NCBI RefSeq assembly: GCF_001425085.1
Contig: NZ_LMDN01000001.1
Location: forward strand, 881,100-945,099
Reading direction: 5' to 3'
Length of the DNA: 64,000 nucleotides
DNA from: Leifsonia sp. Root4
GTDB lineage: Bacteria > Actinomycetota > Actinomycetes > Actinomycetales > Microbacteriaceae
Part shown: in pieces, positions 1 through 8,268 of the stretch
How positions within the stretch are numbered: position 1 is the first letter of the stretch
How the letters are laid out: the number at the start of each line of letters is the position of its first letter
The notes under the pieces: generated by a model
Databases searched by the model: none
The model's input: the letters and a program-made list of their open reading frames with translations, nothing else
What the model was told of the DNA's origin: nothing
Position numbers and translations under genes: made by a program

Positions 1-249
1 CGTTCCGCCGCCACCGTGCTGGCGATCCTCACGGTCGTCTACGCATTCCGCAGCTTCGACTTCATCTACGTGATGACGGCTGGCGGCCCGGGAACCGCCT
101 CGACCACACTCCCCTACCTCGCCTACGTACAGGCGTTCGTGAAGCTCGACTACGGCAGTGGAGCAGCCACCGCCCTGATCGGATTGAGCGTCATCGTCGT
201 GCTCGCGCTCATCTACGCGCGCGACGCCCGCCGCACAGAGGAGCTCTGA
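1..249 (+). CDS. Sugar ABC transporter permease, MalF/UgpA type (3' end only)
   Basis: This is the C-terminal part of an inner-membrane permease that, with the next gene, would form the channel of a carbohydrate ABC importer. The reading frame is open from the first base, so the gene starts outside the window. The visible 82 residues contain the family's usual last-loop signature FDFIYVMTAGGPGTAS followed by TLPYLAYVQAF and one last membrane helix. The stop is 4 bases before the next permease gene, so the two are co-transcribed. The substrate cannot be judged because the binding protein lies outside the window. Confidence 0.9.
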   Translation, partial: RSAATVLAILTVVYAFRSFDFIYVMTAGGPGTASTTLPYLAYVQAFVKLDYGSGAATALIGLSVIVVLALIYARDARRTEEL

Positions 250-253
250 AGAG

Positions 254-1078
254 ATGTCATCACGCACGCAGCGCGAGCCGGTCGCATTCGGCATCCGCAT
301 CGTCCTCTACATCGTCTACACCGTCCCGCTCGTCTGGATCGTGCTCACCTCGCTGAAGAGCCAGGGCGAGGTGTTGAGTTCCCAGGCCTCGCTGTTCTTC
401 ATCCCGACCCTCGACAGCTACAGGGACGCCCTCGCCGATCCGGCGCTCGGGGCCTCGCTCAGCCAGTCGATCATCATCAGCATCGGCACATCGGTGCTCT
501 GTCTGGCTGTGGCGACGCCGGCCGCGTATGCGCTGGCGCGCAGCCGCAGCCATGTGATCGTCATCGCCCTCGCCGCGCTCGTGTTGTTGCAGATGATCCC
601 GCAGACCGCGACGCTCATCCCGTTGTTCTGGCTTCTCGCGGGGTGGGGCCTGCTCGACAGCAACGTCGGGCTCATTCTGGCGGACGCGGTGCTGCTGCTG
701 CCGTGGGCGATCCTGTTGCTCCGCCCGTTCTTCTCGTCGATCCCCCCATCGATCGACGAGGCAGCCCGCATCGACGGCGCGCGCACGCTGCGCTCCTTCT
801 TTTCCATCGCGCTTCCACTCGCGCGCAACGGCATTCTCACCGTGACGGCCATCGTGTTCCTCGTGACGTGGGGCGAGTTCCTCTACGGGATCACGTTCAT
901 GGTCTCACCGGACAAGTACCCGATGAGCGCCCTCATCGCGGTACAGGCCGGGGCGTACGGCGTCGACTGGCCGTCGATGATGGCATTCGCGGTCGTGTCG
1001 GCCGTGCCGGTCTTCATCGTCTACATCGCCAGCTTCCGACTCCTCCGCACCGGGCTGACCATGGGAGCGGTCAAGTAG
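254..1078 (+). CDS. Sugar ABC transporter permease, MalG/UgpE type
   Basis: This 274-residue inner-membrane permease partners the MalF-type permease upstream in a CUT1-type carbohydrate importer. It has about six membrane helices, starting near residues 13-33. The EAA loop that contacts the ATPase is visible as EAARIDGARTLRSFFSIALP at about residues 169-188. The length is normal for the family. The ATG is 4 bases after the upstream stop, with GAAGAG just before it. It is the last gene of its operon and converges on the kinase gene on the other strand. No ATPase gene is nearby, which is common for actinobacterial CUT1 systems that share one ATPase. Confidence 0.93.
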   Translation: MSSRTQREPVAFGIRIVLYIVYTVPLVWIVLTSLKSQGEVLSSQASLFFIPTLDSYRDALADPALGASLSQSIIISIGTSVLCLAVATPAAYALARSRSHVIVIALAALVLLQMIPQTATLIPLFWLLAGWGLLDSNVGLILADAVLLLPWAILLLRPFFSSIPPSIDEAARIDGARTLRSFFSIALPLARNGILTVTAIVFLVTWGEFLYGITFMVSPDKYPMSALIAVQAGAYGVDWPSMMAFAVVSAVPVFIVYIASFRLLRTGLTMGAVK

Positions 1079-1128
1079 CACGCGAAGCGCGGATGGCGCT
1101 GGGGCGGCGCGCAAGCGTCACCCCAGCA

Positions 1129-2376
1129 TCACCCGCCGAGCGCGAGGGCCTCGAGCACGCGGGTGAGTGTGTCCGGCTCCCCCACATTGCCTGGCACGAC
1201 GATGTACAGGATCGGGCGGCCGTCGTGGGCGTTCATCTCCCAGACAGACACGCCAGGGAGCACCTGTCCGAGCACGCGCGCCGACGACGCTCCGATGCCC
1301 GTGCGTGCGACCTCCGCCGAGGTGATGCCGCCCTTCGAGACGACCACGGAGACCTCGGGCAAGATGTTCCGCACCGCAGAGGTGAGCGCGGTCATCACTT
1401 TCTCACCATGGGCGAGGGTGTTGTGTGATGTCGAGCGGTCGCGCTCCGTCGTGATGATCGCGAGATCGTGGTGGGTCAGGATGCCGCGCGCCATCGTGGC
1501 TGCATCCAGGCCGGCCGCGAACGGCGCAGCGAGCGCCTTCTCCGTCTCGATGACGGCGGGGTCACCCCACACCGCGACGATGGGAGCGAGTTGGGCCGTC
1601 GCTCCGGCGGTGTGCGAACCGCAGACCAGCAGAACGGGCCCGGCCTCCGCACGGAGCGGGGTATCGAGGAGGCCACGACTCGCCACCCCGGCCAGTTCGG
1701 CCGCGAGCGGCGCGGCGGAGCGCACCACGATTCGGGCACCAACCGCCGTGGCCTCGTTCACCGCGGCGGCGATCGCCGCAATGTCGGCGGCATCGACGGC
1801 ATCCGGCAGCACAACGCTTCCGGCCTCGGCCTCGCGCAGCACCTGCACCAGTCGCCCGTCGTGCACCGCATCCAGCGGCACGAGATGTGATGCCCTCCCG
1901 GACTTCTGCGTGACATAGTCGGCGAGAACGCCCGTATCGAAGGAAAAGACGGGATCATCGGCATACTCGCTCTGATCCGCGGGGACATCGCGCCCGGCGA
2001 CGCGGACGAAGTGCACGCCGTCCTTCGTCGTGCGCCCACCCTCGGGGAAGGCCGGGACGAAGAGCATGACGGCGGCGTCGTCGAGGAAGACGGCCGTCTC
2101 CGCGAAGACGTGACCACGCAGGGTCGAATCGCCCCTGAGCACAAACCGCACCTCGGTGCCGAGCCGACGAGCGGCCTCCTCACCGGCCGCCCGGATTCGC
2201 TGGGTCAGTGCGACGGCCGCCGGCTCGTCGAGGGCCCGACTGTTCGTCTGAACGTAGACACTGTCGGCGGCGCCGAGGGCGTCGGTCAACTGATCGGCGT
2301 CCACCTCGAGAAGCACGGTGACGCCGGTCGCCGATTGCGTTCCGGTGGGGTCGTCATCCAACACGATGGTCTTCAT
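1129..2376 (-). CDS. Four-carbon acid sugar kinase family protein (OtnK/DtnK-like)
   Basis: This 415-residue cytosolic protein belongs to the former DUF1537 family, whose members phosphorylate four-carbon sugar acids such as 3-oxo-tetronate or D-threonate. The N-terminal domain opens with VLDDDPTGTQSATG, the family's hallmark, and continues with VYVQTNSRAL and VLRGDSTLRGH. The C-terminal nucleotide-binding domain carries VVSKGGITSAEVA at about residue 346 and ends with the glycine-rich VPGNVGEPDTL. It is the last gene of a minus-strand set with a dehydrogenase, a GntR regulator and an MHS transporter, which fits uptake, oxidation and phosphorylation of a C4 sugar acid. The family is clear, but the exact substrate is not. 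Confidence 0.9.
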   Translation of the reverse strand: MKTIVLDDDPTGTQSATGVTVLLEVDADQLTDALGAADSVYVQTNSRALDEPAAVALTQRIRAAGEEAARRLGTEVRFVLRGDSTLRGHVFAETAVFLDDAAVMLFVPAFPEGGRTTKDGVHFVRVAGRDVPADQSEYADDPVFSFDTGVLADYVTQKSGRASHLVPLDAVHDGRLVQVLREAEAGSVVLPDAVDAADIAAIAAAVNEATAVGARIVVRSAAPLAAELAGVASRGLLDTPLRAEAGPVLLVCGSHTAGATAQLAPIVAVWGDPAVIETEKALAAPFAAGLDAATMARGILTHHDLAIITTERDRSTSHNTLAHGEKVMTALTSAVRNILPEVSVVVSKGGITSAEVARTGIGASSARVLGQVLPGVSVWEMNAHDGRPILYIVVPGNVGEPDTLTRVLEALALGG

Positions 2377-2442
2377 GGAGCGTTCCTTCTGAGTTGCGGG
2401 AGCGCCGGGCCGGCCCCGCAGGGCCGACCCGGCACAGTTTGA

Positions 2443-3771
2443 CTAGGAGCGGGCGATGAACGCGTCGACCTCTGCGCGCTTCTCCGCGCCCCAGGTCTCG
2501 CGGGTGAGCACGGTGCCGATGAAGCCGATGAGTCCGCAGCCGAGGTAGACCCACGCAACGCCAGACCAGCCGAGCGGCACCGCGATGGCGGTTGCGATCA
2601 GCGGGATGAAGCCGGAGATGGCCGCGGAGAACTGGTAGCCGATCGACGCACCGGAGGAACGGGTGTTCGTGTTGAACAGCTCGGAGAACCAGGCGCCCTG
2701 CGTTCCGGCGAGCGCGTCGTGGATGATCGACATCGCGATGATGTAGACGAACACGATCAGGTACGGCACGCCCGTGTTGACCAAGAGGAACATCGGGAAG
2801 GCGAACGCCATGAGCGCGATCGTGCCGACCAAGTAAACCGGCTTTCGCCCGATCCTGTCTGTGAGGGAGCCGAACAGGATCGTGGTGAAGAGTCCGAGTG
2901 CCGCTGCGACGATCAGCCCGGAGAGCGCCGTCGCACGGTCGGTGATCGGCTCGTCGCCGGATGTCAGGTACGAGAGCATGTAGGTGACGATGACGTAGAA
3001 GCCGCCGGACTCGGCCAGACGCAGCGAGATGACGCGCAGGATCGTGCGCCAGTCGTTCTTGAAGACCTCCTTGAGCGGGTTCTTGACCACGAGGCCGGCT
3101 GTCTTGGTCTCGACGAACTCAGGTGACTCGGAGACCTTCGCCCGGATGATGAGGCCGGCGATGATCAGAACGGAGGAGAGCAGGAACGGCAGCCGCCAGG
3201 CGAGCTCGCTGTCGAGCGTGCTCGACCACAGGAACACCAGGTTGGCGAGGAGCAGTCCGAGCGGCACGCCGGCCTGCGGGATGGCCGTGTAGCGGCCACG
3301 CTTCTTCCACGGAGCGTGCTCGAAGGTCATCAGGATCGCGCCGCCCCATTCGGCACCGAAGGCGATGCCCTGGATGATGCGGATCAACGTGAGCAGGATG
3401 GGGGCGAGGATGCCGACCTGCTGGTAGGTCGGAAGCACGCCGATGAGCACGGTCGAGATGCCCATGAGCAGCAGGGCGCCGACGAGAACCGGCTTGCGGC
3501 CGATCTTGTCGCCGAGGTAACCACCGATGACTCCGCCGAGCGGGCGCATGGCGAAGCCGATGCCGAAGGTGGCGAAGCCGAGGAGCACGCCGACGACGGG
3601 GTCTTCCGCGTGGAAGAACACGGTGTTGAAGTAGAGCGCCGCCGCCGTGCCGTAGGCCAGGAAGTCGTAATTCTCGATGGTTGTTCCGACCGCGCTTCCG
3701 ATCGCGGTGCGGAGTTTGTCAGGTGAACCGTGCTCTGCGCGGTTCGCGGTTTCGAGTGTCATGGTGGTCAT
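2443..3771 (-). CDS. MFS transporter, metabolite:H+ symporter (MHS) family
   Basis: This 442-residue inner-membrane proton symporter probably imports the organic acid used by the neighbouring enzymes. Twelve hydrophobic segments are visible. Family signatures include the loop-2 motif GGYLGDKIGRKPVL and the MHS-type segments NYDFLAYGTAAALYFN near the N terminus, RIIQGIAFGAEWGGA and FGSLTDRIGRKPVY. An upstream in-frame ATG at 3816 exists, but I chose 3771 because AAGGGAGAT lies about 12 bases before it and the extra 15 residues look non-conserved. It lies 66 bases upstream of the kinase and 72 bases downstream of the GntR gene in the same operon. Confidence 0.9.
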   Translation of the reverse strand: MTTMTLETANRAEHGSPDKLRTAIGSAVGTTIENYDFLAYGTAAALYFNTVFFHAEDPVVGVLLGFATFGIGFAMRPLGGVIGGYLGDKIGRKPVLVGALLLMGISTVLIGVLPTYQQVGILAPILLTLIRIIQGIAFGAEWGGAILMTFEHAPWKKRGRYTAIPQAGVPLGLLLANLVFLWSSTLDSELAWRLPFLLSSVLIIAGLIIRAKVSESPEFVETKTAGLVVKNPLKEVFKNDWRTILRVISLRLAESGGFYVIVTYMLSYLTSGDEPITDRATALSGLIVAAALGLFTTILFGSLTDRIGRKPVYLVGTIALMAFAFPMFLLVNTGVPYLIVFVYIIAMSIIHDALAGTQGAWFSELFNTNTRSSGASIGYQFSAAISGFIPLIATAIAVPLGWSGVAWVYLGCGLIGFIGTVLTRETWGAEKRAEVDAFIARS

Positions 3772-3843
3772 GGGCGGATCTATCTCCCTTGATAGCGAGA
3801 CCGCTTGGGGCCTCAAAGTTGCGGGCCCCCAGACCGCCGAAAA

Positions 3844-4590
3844 CTATGTCCGGTCTGCGTTCCCGCCGCGAATGTTCATGTTGTAGAAGTCGGCGATGTG
3901 CATGCGCACCAGCGAAGCGGCCGCTTGACCGTCGCGTTGGATGATCGCCTGCAGGATTTCTCGGTGTTCGGCCCTGACGGTCTTCGCCGTTTCGTGCCAA
4001 TCTTCGAGTTCCGCGTACATCTGCACCATCTGCCGATGGATGGCTGTGCGCAACGAACCCATGAAATGGGCAGTAAGTGCGTTGCCTGTCGATTCCGCGA
4101 TCCTCATGTGGAATGCGGCGTCGAGACGATTGAACTCCGACGAGTCGATTCCCGGGTCGTCCATTTGATCCAGGATCGCGAGGAGTTCGCGGTGGTCGTC
4201 AGCGTTTGAGCGGTACGCGGCCTCCTCTACGCTCCAGACCTCCAGCGACAGGCGGGTCTCCAACACGTCGTCCCAGTTGAAGTGGGCGAGGGCGATCTGG
4301 AGTTTGAGGAGGTTGACCATCCCGTCGCCCGGTGTCGAGAGCAGCACCGCACCCCCGTCCGAGCCGCCTCCCCTGCGGATCTCCACGACCCCCAGCGCCT
4401 CCAGCACCCGGAGCGACTCCCTCAGTGAGGGGCGCGACACCCCGAGCGAGACGGCAAGGTCTCGTTCGCTGGGCAGGTGGTCGCCCGCCTTGAGGCGCCC
4501 GTCGAGGATTCGCTCCTCGATCTGCGCCATCACCTGTTCGTAGGTGCGAAGTCGCTGAACAGGCTCCCACCCGTCGTTCACATCCGCCAC
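3844..4590 (-). CDS. GntR-family transcriptional regulator, FadR subfamily
   Basis: This 248-residue DNA-binding repressor or activator probably controls the four-gene C4-acid operon in which it sits. The N-terminal winged helix is visible as DHLPSERDLAVSLGVSRPSLRESLRVLEALG, here cited only as the region near residues 36-66. The C-terminal FCD ligand-binding domain has AAFHMRIAESTGN and a late H-x-x-I helix (AEHREILQAI), which supply the usual metal and ligand residues. A GTG at 4590 preceded by GGAGGAG at 7 bases is a better start than the longer ATG form at 4626. Palindromes of the FadR type lie upstream of its gene and of the operon. Confidence 0.92.
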   Translation of the reverse strand: MADVNDGWEPVQRLRTYEQVMAQIEERILDGRLKAGDHLPSERDLAVSLGVSRPSLRESLRVLEALGVVEIRRGGGSDGGAVLLSTPGDGMVNLLKLQIALAHFNWDDVLETRLSLEVWSVEEAAYRSNADDHRELLAILDQMDDPGIDSSEFNRLDAAFHMRIAESTGNALTAHFMGSLRTAIHRQMVQMYAELEDWHETAKTVRAEHREILQAIIQRDGQAAASLVRMHIADFYNMNIRGGNADRT

Positions 4591-4657
4591 GCTGCAACTC
4601 CTCCGGTCGGCGGGCCGCACGTGCAATGCGGCCCAATACGTCCATCGTAGTTTCCAT

Positions 4658-4675
4658 GGTCGGACGGTCTGACCG
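4658..4675. promoter_or_regulatory. Candidate GntR operator before the regulator gene
   Basis: The sequence TGGTCGGACGGTCTGACC contains the short palindrome GGTCTGACC (4666-4674) plus an overlapping TGGTCGGAC half. It resembles the TGGTCAGACCA core found twice upstream of the first gene of the operon. It lies about 70-85 bases upstream of the regulator's GTG, so it could serve autoregulation from an internal promoter. The match is weaker than the two upstream copies. Confidence 0.4.
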
Positions 4676-4679
4676 GAAC

Positions 4680-6041
4680 CTAGACGAGCGCGGCATGTTC
4701 TGCACGGAACTCAGCCTCGAGCTGGCGGCGGATCTGCACGGCGAACTGACTCTCGTCAACCGTGACATCGTCCCAGGAGACGGTCTGGTCCTTGGGCACG
4801 TCGCGGATGAGCTTTGCGCCGTGCGCGAGGCCGAGCGGAAGCGCATTGCGGGCGAGCGACAGCTCCGCCGGTGCAAGCTTGCCGAAGACGGTGTATCCGC
4901 CTTCGCCGTCCAGGGTGTCGCCGGCCCTGAGATCCTTCTTGGCCGTCGTCACGACGTCGCCACGGAACCCGGTCGGTGCCCCCGTTGCCTCCTTGCGCAG
5001 CACGGCGGAGGCGATCGAGACTCCAAGTTCGAGCCCGATCATGTGGTACGGGCGGTACAGCGATCCGTATCGCCCCGTCTCATCGGTGTGCACGCCGTAT
5101 TCCTTGAAGCACTGCACGGCGTAGTCGGTGGTCGCCTCGAAGGTGACGTAGACACCCCAGCGCAGGTTGTCCGGCACTTCCTCTCCATTGCGGTACATGC
5201 TCGATGCAATCTCGACCGTGCCGCGTCGGGTGAGGCTGCCACCGGAGAATCGGTTCTCGCGGAAGACGGTTGGCAGGTCATCCTTGCTGGCCGCCGGGAA
5301 CAGCAGGCCTTCGTCTTGCGGAATCAGGCCGGTGCCGTTGGCGACGGCCGCCATCTCGATCGCCGACTTCGTTCCGTCGAGGAAGGAGTTGAACATCTTC
5401 GGGTTGTAGTCGCCGGAGGCGAGCTGTTCCGGGGTGAATCCGTAGTAGTCCCAGACCGTGTCCGGGGTCGAGTAGTTGTACTCGGGCAGGTACTTGGTGC
5501 CCTTGCCCGCGGCGACGACGTCGAAGCCAACGGTGCGGCACCAGTCGACGAGTTCGCAGATGAGCGCCGGCTGATCGCCGTAGGCCATCGCGTAGATGAC
5601 ACCGGCCGCCTGGGCGCGGCGCTGCAGGATCGGGCCGACCATGCAGTCGGCCTCGACGTTGACCATGATCACGTGCTTGCCGTGGTCGATCGCGGTCACC
5701 GCGTGGTAGGTGCCAACCAGGGGATTGCCGGTGATCTCGAGGATGACCTCGACGGCATCGTGGGTGAGAAGTTGATTCGAGTCGCTGATCACCGCGGTGC
5801 CGCCGGTGCGGAGCGCCTCGTCCAGCGATGTCGCCGTGTACCGCTCGACCGGCCAACCGGTGCGCGCAAGCGCATCTCGCGCCTTGGGCACGTTGATGTC
5901 GGCGACGCCGACCACGTGGATGTTGGGCGAGCCGACAGCCTGGGTGAGGAACATCGAGGCGAACTTACCCGCCCCGATCACGCCGACCCGAATGGGGCCT
6001 GCTTCCGCTGTGCGCTGCTGCATCAGAGAAAAGAGGTTCAT
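4680..6041 (-). CDS. NAD(P)-dependent oxidoreductase, homoserine-dehydrogenase-like with SAF-type C-terminal region
   Basis: This 453-residue cytosolic dehydrogenase has a Rossmann fold with the dinucleotide motif GVIGAGKFAS near residue 20 and the second strand VVGVADIN. The central part (HGKHVIMVNVEADCMVG, then YGDQPALICELVDWCR) is typical of the homoserine-dehydrogenase-like oxidoreductases often found beside four-carbon acid sugar kinases. A SAF-like segment (AKKDLRAGDTLDGEGG) follows near residue 385. The start at 6041 is favoured over 6092 by AAAGGAG eight bases upstream. As first gene of the operon it probably oxidises the imported sugar alcohol or acid before phosphorylation. The substrate is inferred only from context. 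Confidence 0.82.
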   Translation of the reverse strand: MNLFSLMQQRTAEAGPIRVGVIGAGKFASMFLTQAVGSPNIHVVGVADINVPKARDALARTGWPVERYTATSLDEALRTGGTAVISDSNQLLTHDAVEVILEITGNPLVGTYHAVTAIDHGKHVIMVNVEADCMVGPILQRRAQAAGVIYAMAYGDQPALICELVDWCRTVGFDVVAAGKGTKYLPEYNYSTPDTVWDYYGFTPEQLASGDYNPKMFNSFLDGTKSAIEMAAVANGTGLIPQDEGLLFPAASKDDLPTVFRENRFSGGSLTRRGTVEIASSMYRNGEEVPDNLRWGVYVTFEATTDYAVQCFKEYGVHTDETGRYGSLYRPYHMIGLELGVSIASAVLRKEATGAPTGFRGDVVTTAKKDLRAGDTLDGEGGYTVFGKLAPAELSLARNALPLGLAHGAKLIRDVPKDQTVSWDDVTVDESQFAVQIRRQLEAEFRAEHAALV

Positions 6042-6100
6042 GGACCACTCCTTTGTAGTACTTCCGACGAGGACCGAACCAGGCGGAGACAATTGTGTTT

Positions 6101-6115
6101 GATGGTCAGACCATC
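6101..6115. promoter_or_regulatory. GntR/FadR-type operator, downstream copy (O2)
   Basis: GATGGTCAGACCATC is a perfect 15-bp palindrome around a central A. Its core TGGTCAGACCA fits the TGGTNNNACCA pattern known for FadR-subfamily regulators. It lies in the predicted untranslated leader, about 14 bp past the -10 box, and its centre is 36 bp from an identical copy. This is good evidence for a regulator site, presumably for the GntR protein encoded in the same operon. Confidence 0.8.
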
Positions 6116-6128
6116 AACTGTTGAAATT

Positions 6129-6157
6129 ACTCTAAGGATGGTCAGACCATCTGTCAA
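6129..6157 (-). promoter_or_regulatory. Sigma-70-type promoter of the C4-acid operon with operator O1 in its spacer
   Basis: On the minus strand a perfect -35 TTGACA (6157-6152) is separated by exactly 17 bp from a -10 TAGAGT (6134-6129). The spacer 6151-6137 is the palindrome GATGGTCTGACCATC, identical to the copy at 6101-6115. A repressor bound there would block RNA polymerase directly. The transcript would start near 6122 and give a leader of about 80 bases before the oxidoreductase ATG. Confidence 0.8.
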
Positions 6158-6189
6158 GTGCTCCATGGAATGGGTGAGTGGACGCACGA

Positions 6190-6223
6190 AGCGGGGTGCC
6201 CGGCTCTCGCCGAACACCCCGCT
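6190..6223 (-). terminator. Stem-loop after the GH127 operon
   Basis: AGCGGGGTG (6190-6198) pairs with CACCCCGCT (6215-6223) across a 16-base loop that has further internal pairing. It lies 22 bases past the GH127 stop codon on the minus strand. Only a short T-poor tract follows, so termination may be weak. Confidence 0.6.
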
Positions 6224-6244
6224 CATTCATCGCCGGTGGCGCTC

Positions 6245-8191
6245 CTAGCTGGTGCGCAACCACACACGCATGGTCCCAGGGCCACGGTTGGCCCACGAGT
6301 GGTAGGGGACGAGGCGCACGGATTCCGTCGCCGGGGTGCTCCGTCCAGCATCCGCCCCGTACGGCCATGCCTGTCGCGCAGGATCGGTGACCGCCCCCCG
6401 CACGGTGACGGCGTCGTCCGGCGTTCGGGCCGGCTCCGTTTCGGTGTCAACGATGAACTGGTCAACGTGGGCGCGAGCGGGCAGATCCTGCGACTCGAGG
6501 CAGAAGACGCGCGGACCGAGCTCGACGGCCACCGAGCCGCGCACCGCGTCGATGCGGGGGTCTGGTGTGCTGAAACGAGGCACCATCGGCAAATTCAGCG
6601 TCACGAGATCGCCGGCGGCGAAACGCTCGGAGAGAGTGACGGTGCCCGGTGTCGCCGGCCGTGTCACTTCCACACCGGTGGCACCCGAGAACAGGGTGAC
6701 CGTCGCTCCCTCAGCCCAGCCCGGCACGCGCAGGCTGAGCGACCACGGGGCACTCGGGTCGGCGGGCGCGTTCGCAATCGTCACGCGGATCTCGCCGGAC
6801 CGCGGGTAGGAGGTCTCAACCCGCACGGAGACGGCACGGCCGTCGCCGAGCTCTGTCGCGATCGTCGCATTGGCGTATTGGTGCAGCTGAAGTCCGGCCG
6901 AATCGACCGTGGCGATGTATGCGCCGAGCGAGGCAAAGGTGCGCGCGACATTGTTCGGACAGCACGACACGTCGAACCACGGAGCCCGCATGCTGGACGA
7001 GGCGCGCTTGCTCTGGGCGTTGGCGTCGGTCACGGCGCCGGGCGTGCGCTGGTGCAGAGTGTTTGCATAGAAGAACGACCGACCGTCGTCGGACGGCGAT
7101 GTGGCCACGATGTTGAACAAGCACCGCTCAATGAGGTCGCCGTACTCTGGCCGTCCCGTGGCGAGCAGGAGGCGCCAGCTCAACATGACCGCGGCGATGC
7201 CTGCGCAGGTCTCGCAGTATGCCCGATCGCTCGGCAGCACGAAGTCTTCGCCGTATGCCTCATCTTGGTGGTGCGAGCCCATGCCGCCGGTGATGTACGT
7301 ACGGCTGGCAACGGTGTTGCGCCACTGCAGCTCGATCGCGGCGAGCAGCTCGGCGTCATCGGTGTCGACCGCCAGGTCCACCGCGGCCGCAGCCAGGTAC
7401 AGCGCCCGCACGGAGTGCCCACGCAGCACGGTCGCCTCGCGCACCGGGATGTCATCCTGGAAGTAGGAACGGCCGAACACGATGTCGTCCAGGGTGCCGG
7501 TTCCGCGTCGCTCGATGAAGAGCCTCGCCTGTTCCCTGTACCGGGGCTCTCCGGTCAGCCGGGCGAACTCCATGAGTCCGAGCTCGATCTCGGGGTGACC
7601 GCACACCGACTGGATCCCATCGGCTCCGAAGGCCTCGCACACATGGTCAGCTGCGCGGAGCGCGATCTCGAACAACTCATCGCGTCCCGCCGTGCGCACC
7701 CGGGCGACAGCGGCCTGGAGGAGGTGGCCGTAGTTGTAGAGCTCGTGCCCCCATTCCAGGTCGGAGTAGCGCGGCTCCTGACCGGGGCGCCCGAAGTTGG
7801 TGTTGAGATAGCCGTCGGGCTCCTGGGCCGCGCCGATCCGGGAGGTCAGGGCACGGATCGATGCATCGAGGGCCGGGTCACCGTGCACGCCGTGCTCCCA
7901 CGCCATCGCCTCGATCAACTTGTATGCCTCGGAGTCGGAGAACTCTCGCCCGGTGCGGGTCTGGGGGAGGTCGCCGGTTGCCGCCGCGTCGAAATTGGCC
8001 AGCCAACCGGCCTTCTCCTGCCAGAACGCACAGTGGTCGATCGTCGCGCTGGCGTTGATCGCGACCCGGGTACCCCAGAACCCAGCGCTCTCCAAGCGCG
8101 CTTCATCGATGCTGAGCGGGCTGAGGAGTGTCGCGACTGGAGCGACCGGAAGCACGGCGTGTGCCGCGCGAGAGGATGTCGTGATGGTCAT
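6245..8191 (-). CDS. Glycoside hydrolase family 127 (beta-L-arabinofuranosidase type)
   Basis: This 648-residue enzyme has no signal peptide and probably removes terminal beta-L-arabinofuranose from imported oligosaccharides in the cytosol. GH127 hallmarks are visible: the (alpha/alpha)6 barrel motifs ELYNYGHLLQAAVA and TYITGGMGSHHQDEAYGEDF. The catalytic zinc site is also there: YCETCAGIA supplies the glutamate and one cysteine, and DVSCCPNNVAR supplies the cysteine pair that includes the nucleophile. An alternative start at 8272 would overlap the upstream permease stop by ATGA, but 8191 has GAAGGA five bases upstream and gives a typical family length. It is the last gene of a binding protein-permease-permease-GH operon. 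The family also includes other pentosidases, so substrate is not certain. Confidence 0.92.
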   Translation of the reverse strand: MTITTSSRAAHAVLPVAPVATLLSPLSIDEARLESAGFWGTRVAINASATIDHCAFWQEKAGWLANFDAAATGDLPQTRTGREFSDSEAYKLIEAMAWEHGVHGDPALDASIRALTSRIGAAQEPDGYLNTNFGRPGQEPRYSDLEWGHELYNYGHLLQAAVARVRTAGRDELFEIALRAADHVCEAFGADGIQSVCGHPEIELGLMEFARLTGEPRYREQARLFIERRGTGTLDDIVFGRSYFQDDIPVREATVLRGHSVRALYLAAAAVDLAVDTDDAELLAAIELQWRNTVASRTYITGGMGSHHQDEAYGEDFVLPSDRAYCETCAGIAAVMLSWRLLLATGRPEYGDLIERCLFNIVATSPSDDGRSFFYANTLHQRTPGAVTDANAQSKRASSSMRAPWFDVSCCPNNVARTFASLGAYIATVDSAGLQLHQYANATIATELGDGRAVSVRVETSYPRSGEIRVTIANAPADPSAPWSLSLRVPGWAEGATVTLFSGATGVEVTRPATPGTVTLSERFAAGDLVTLNLPMVPRFSTPDPRIDAVRGSVAVELGPRVFCLESQDLPARAHVDQFIVDTETEPARTPDDAVTVRGAVTDPARQAWPYGADAGRSTPATESVRLVPYHSWANRGPGTMRVWLRTS

Positions 8192-8268
8192 GGTGTCCTT
8201 CGATGGTGCGGGCGTCGAGAATAGTTTCAGTGCGGTCGGCGTGCCGGTGAGTGCGCCGGGCGTCGTGG

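Noticed and set aside
1079-1128. Terminator between the first permease operon and the kinase gene
   Set aside because: GCTGGGG and CCCCAGC can pair, but the 16-base loop and absence of a T tract make it too weak to call.
4626-6248. Long plus-strand open frame of 540 codons
   Set aside because: It lies antisense to the well-supported oxidoreductase gene, has arginine- and glycine-rich low-complexity composition typical of high-GC shadow frames and no recognisable motif.
6158-8224. Long plus-strand open frame of 688 codons
   Set aside because: It is antisense to the GH127 gene, which has catalytic motifs; the plus-strand product has no fold-like pattern.
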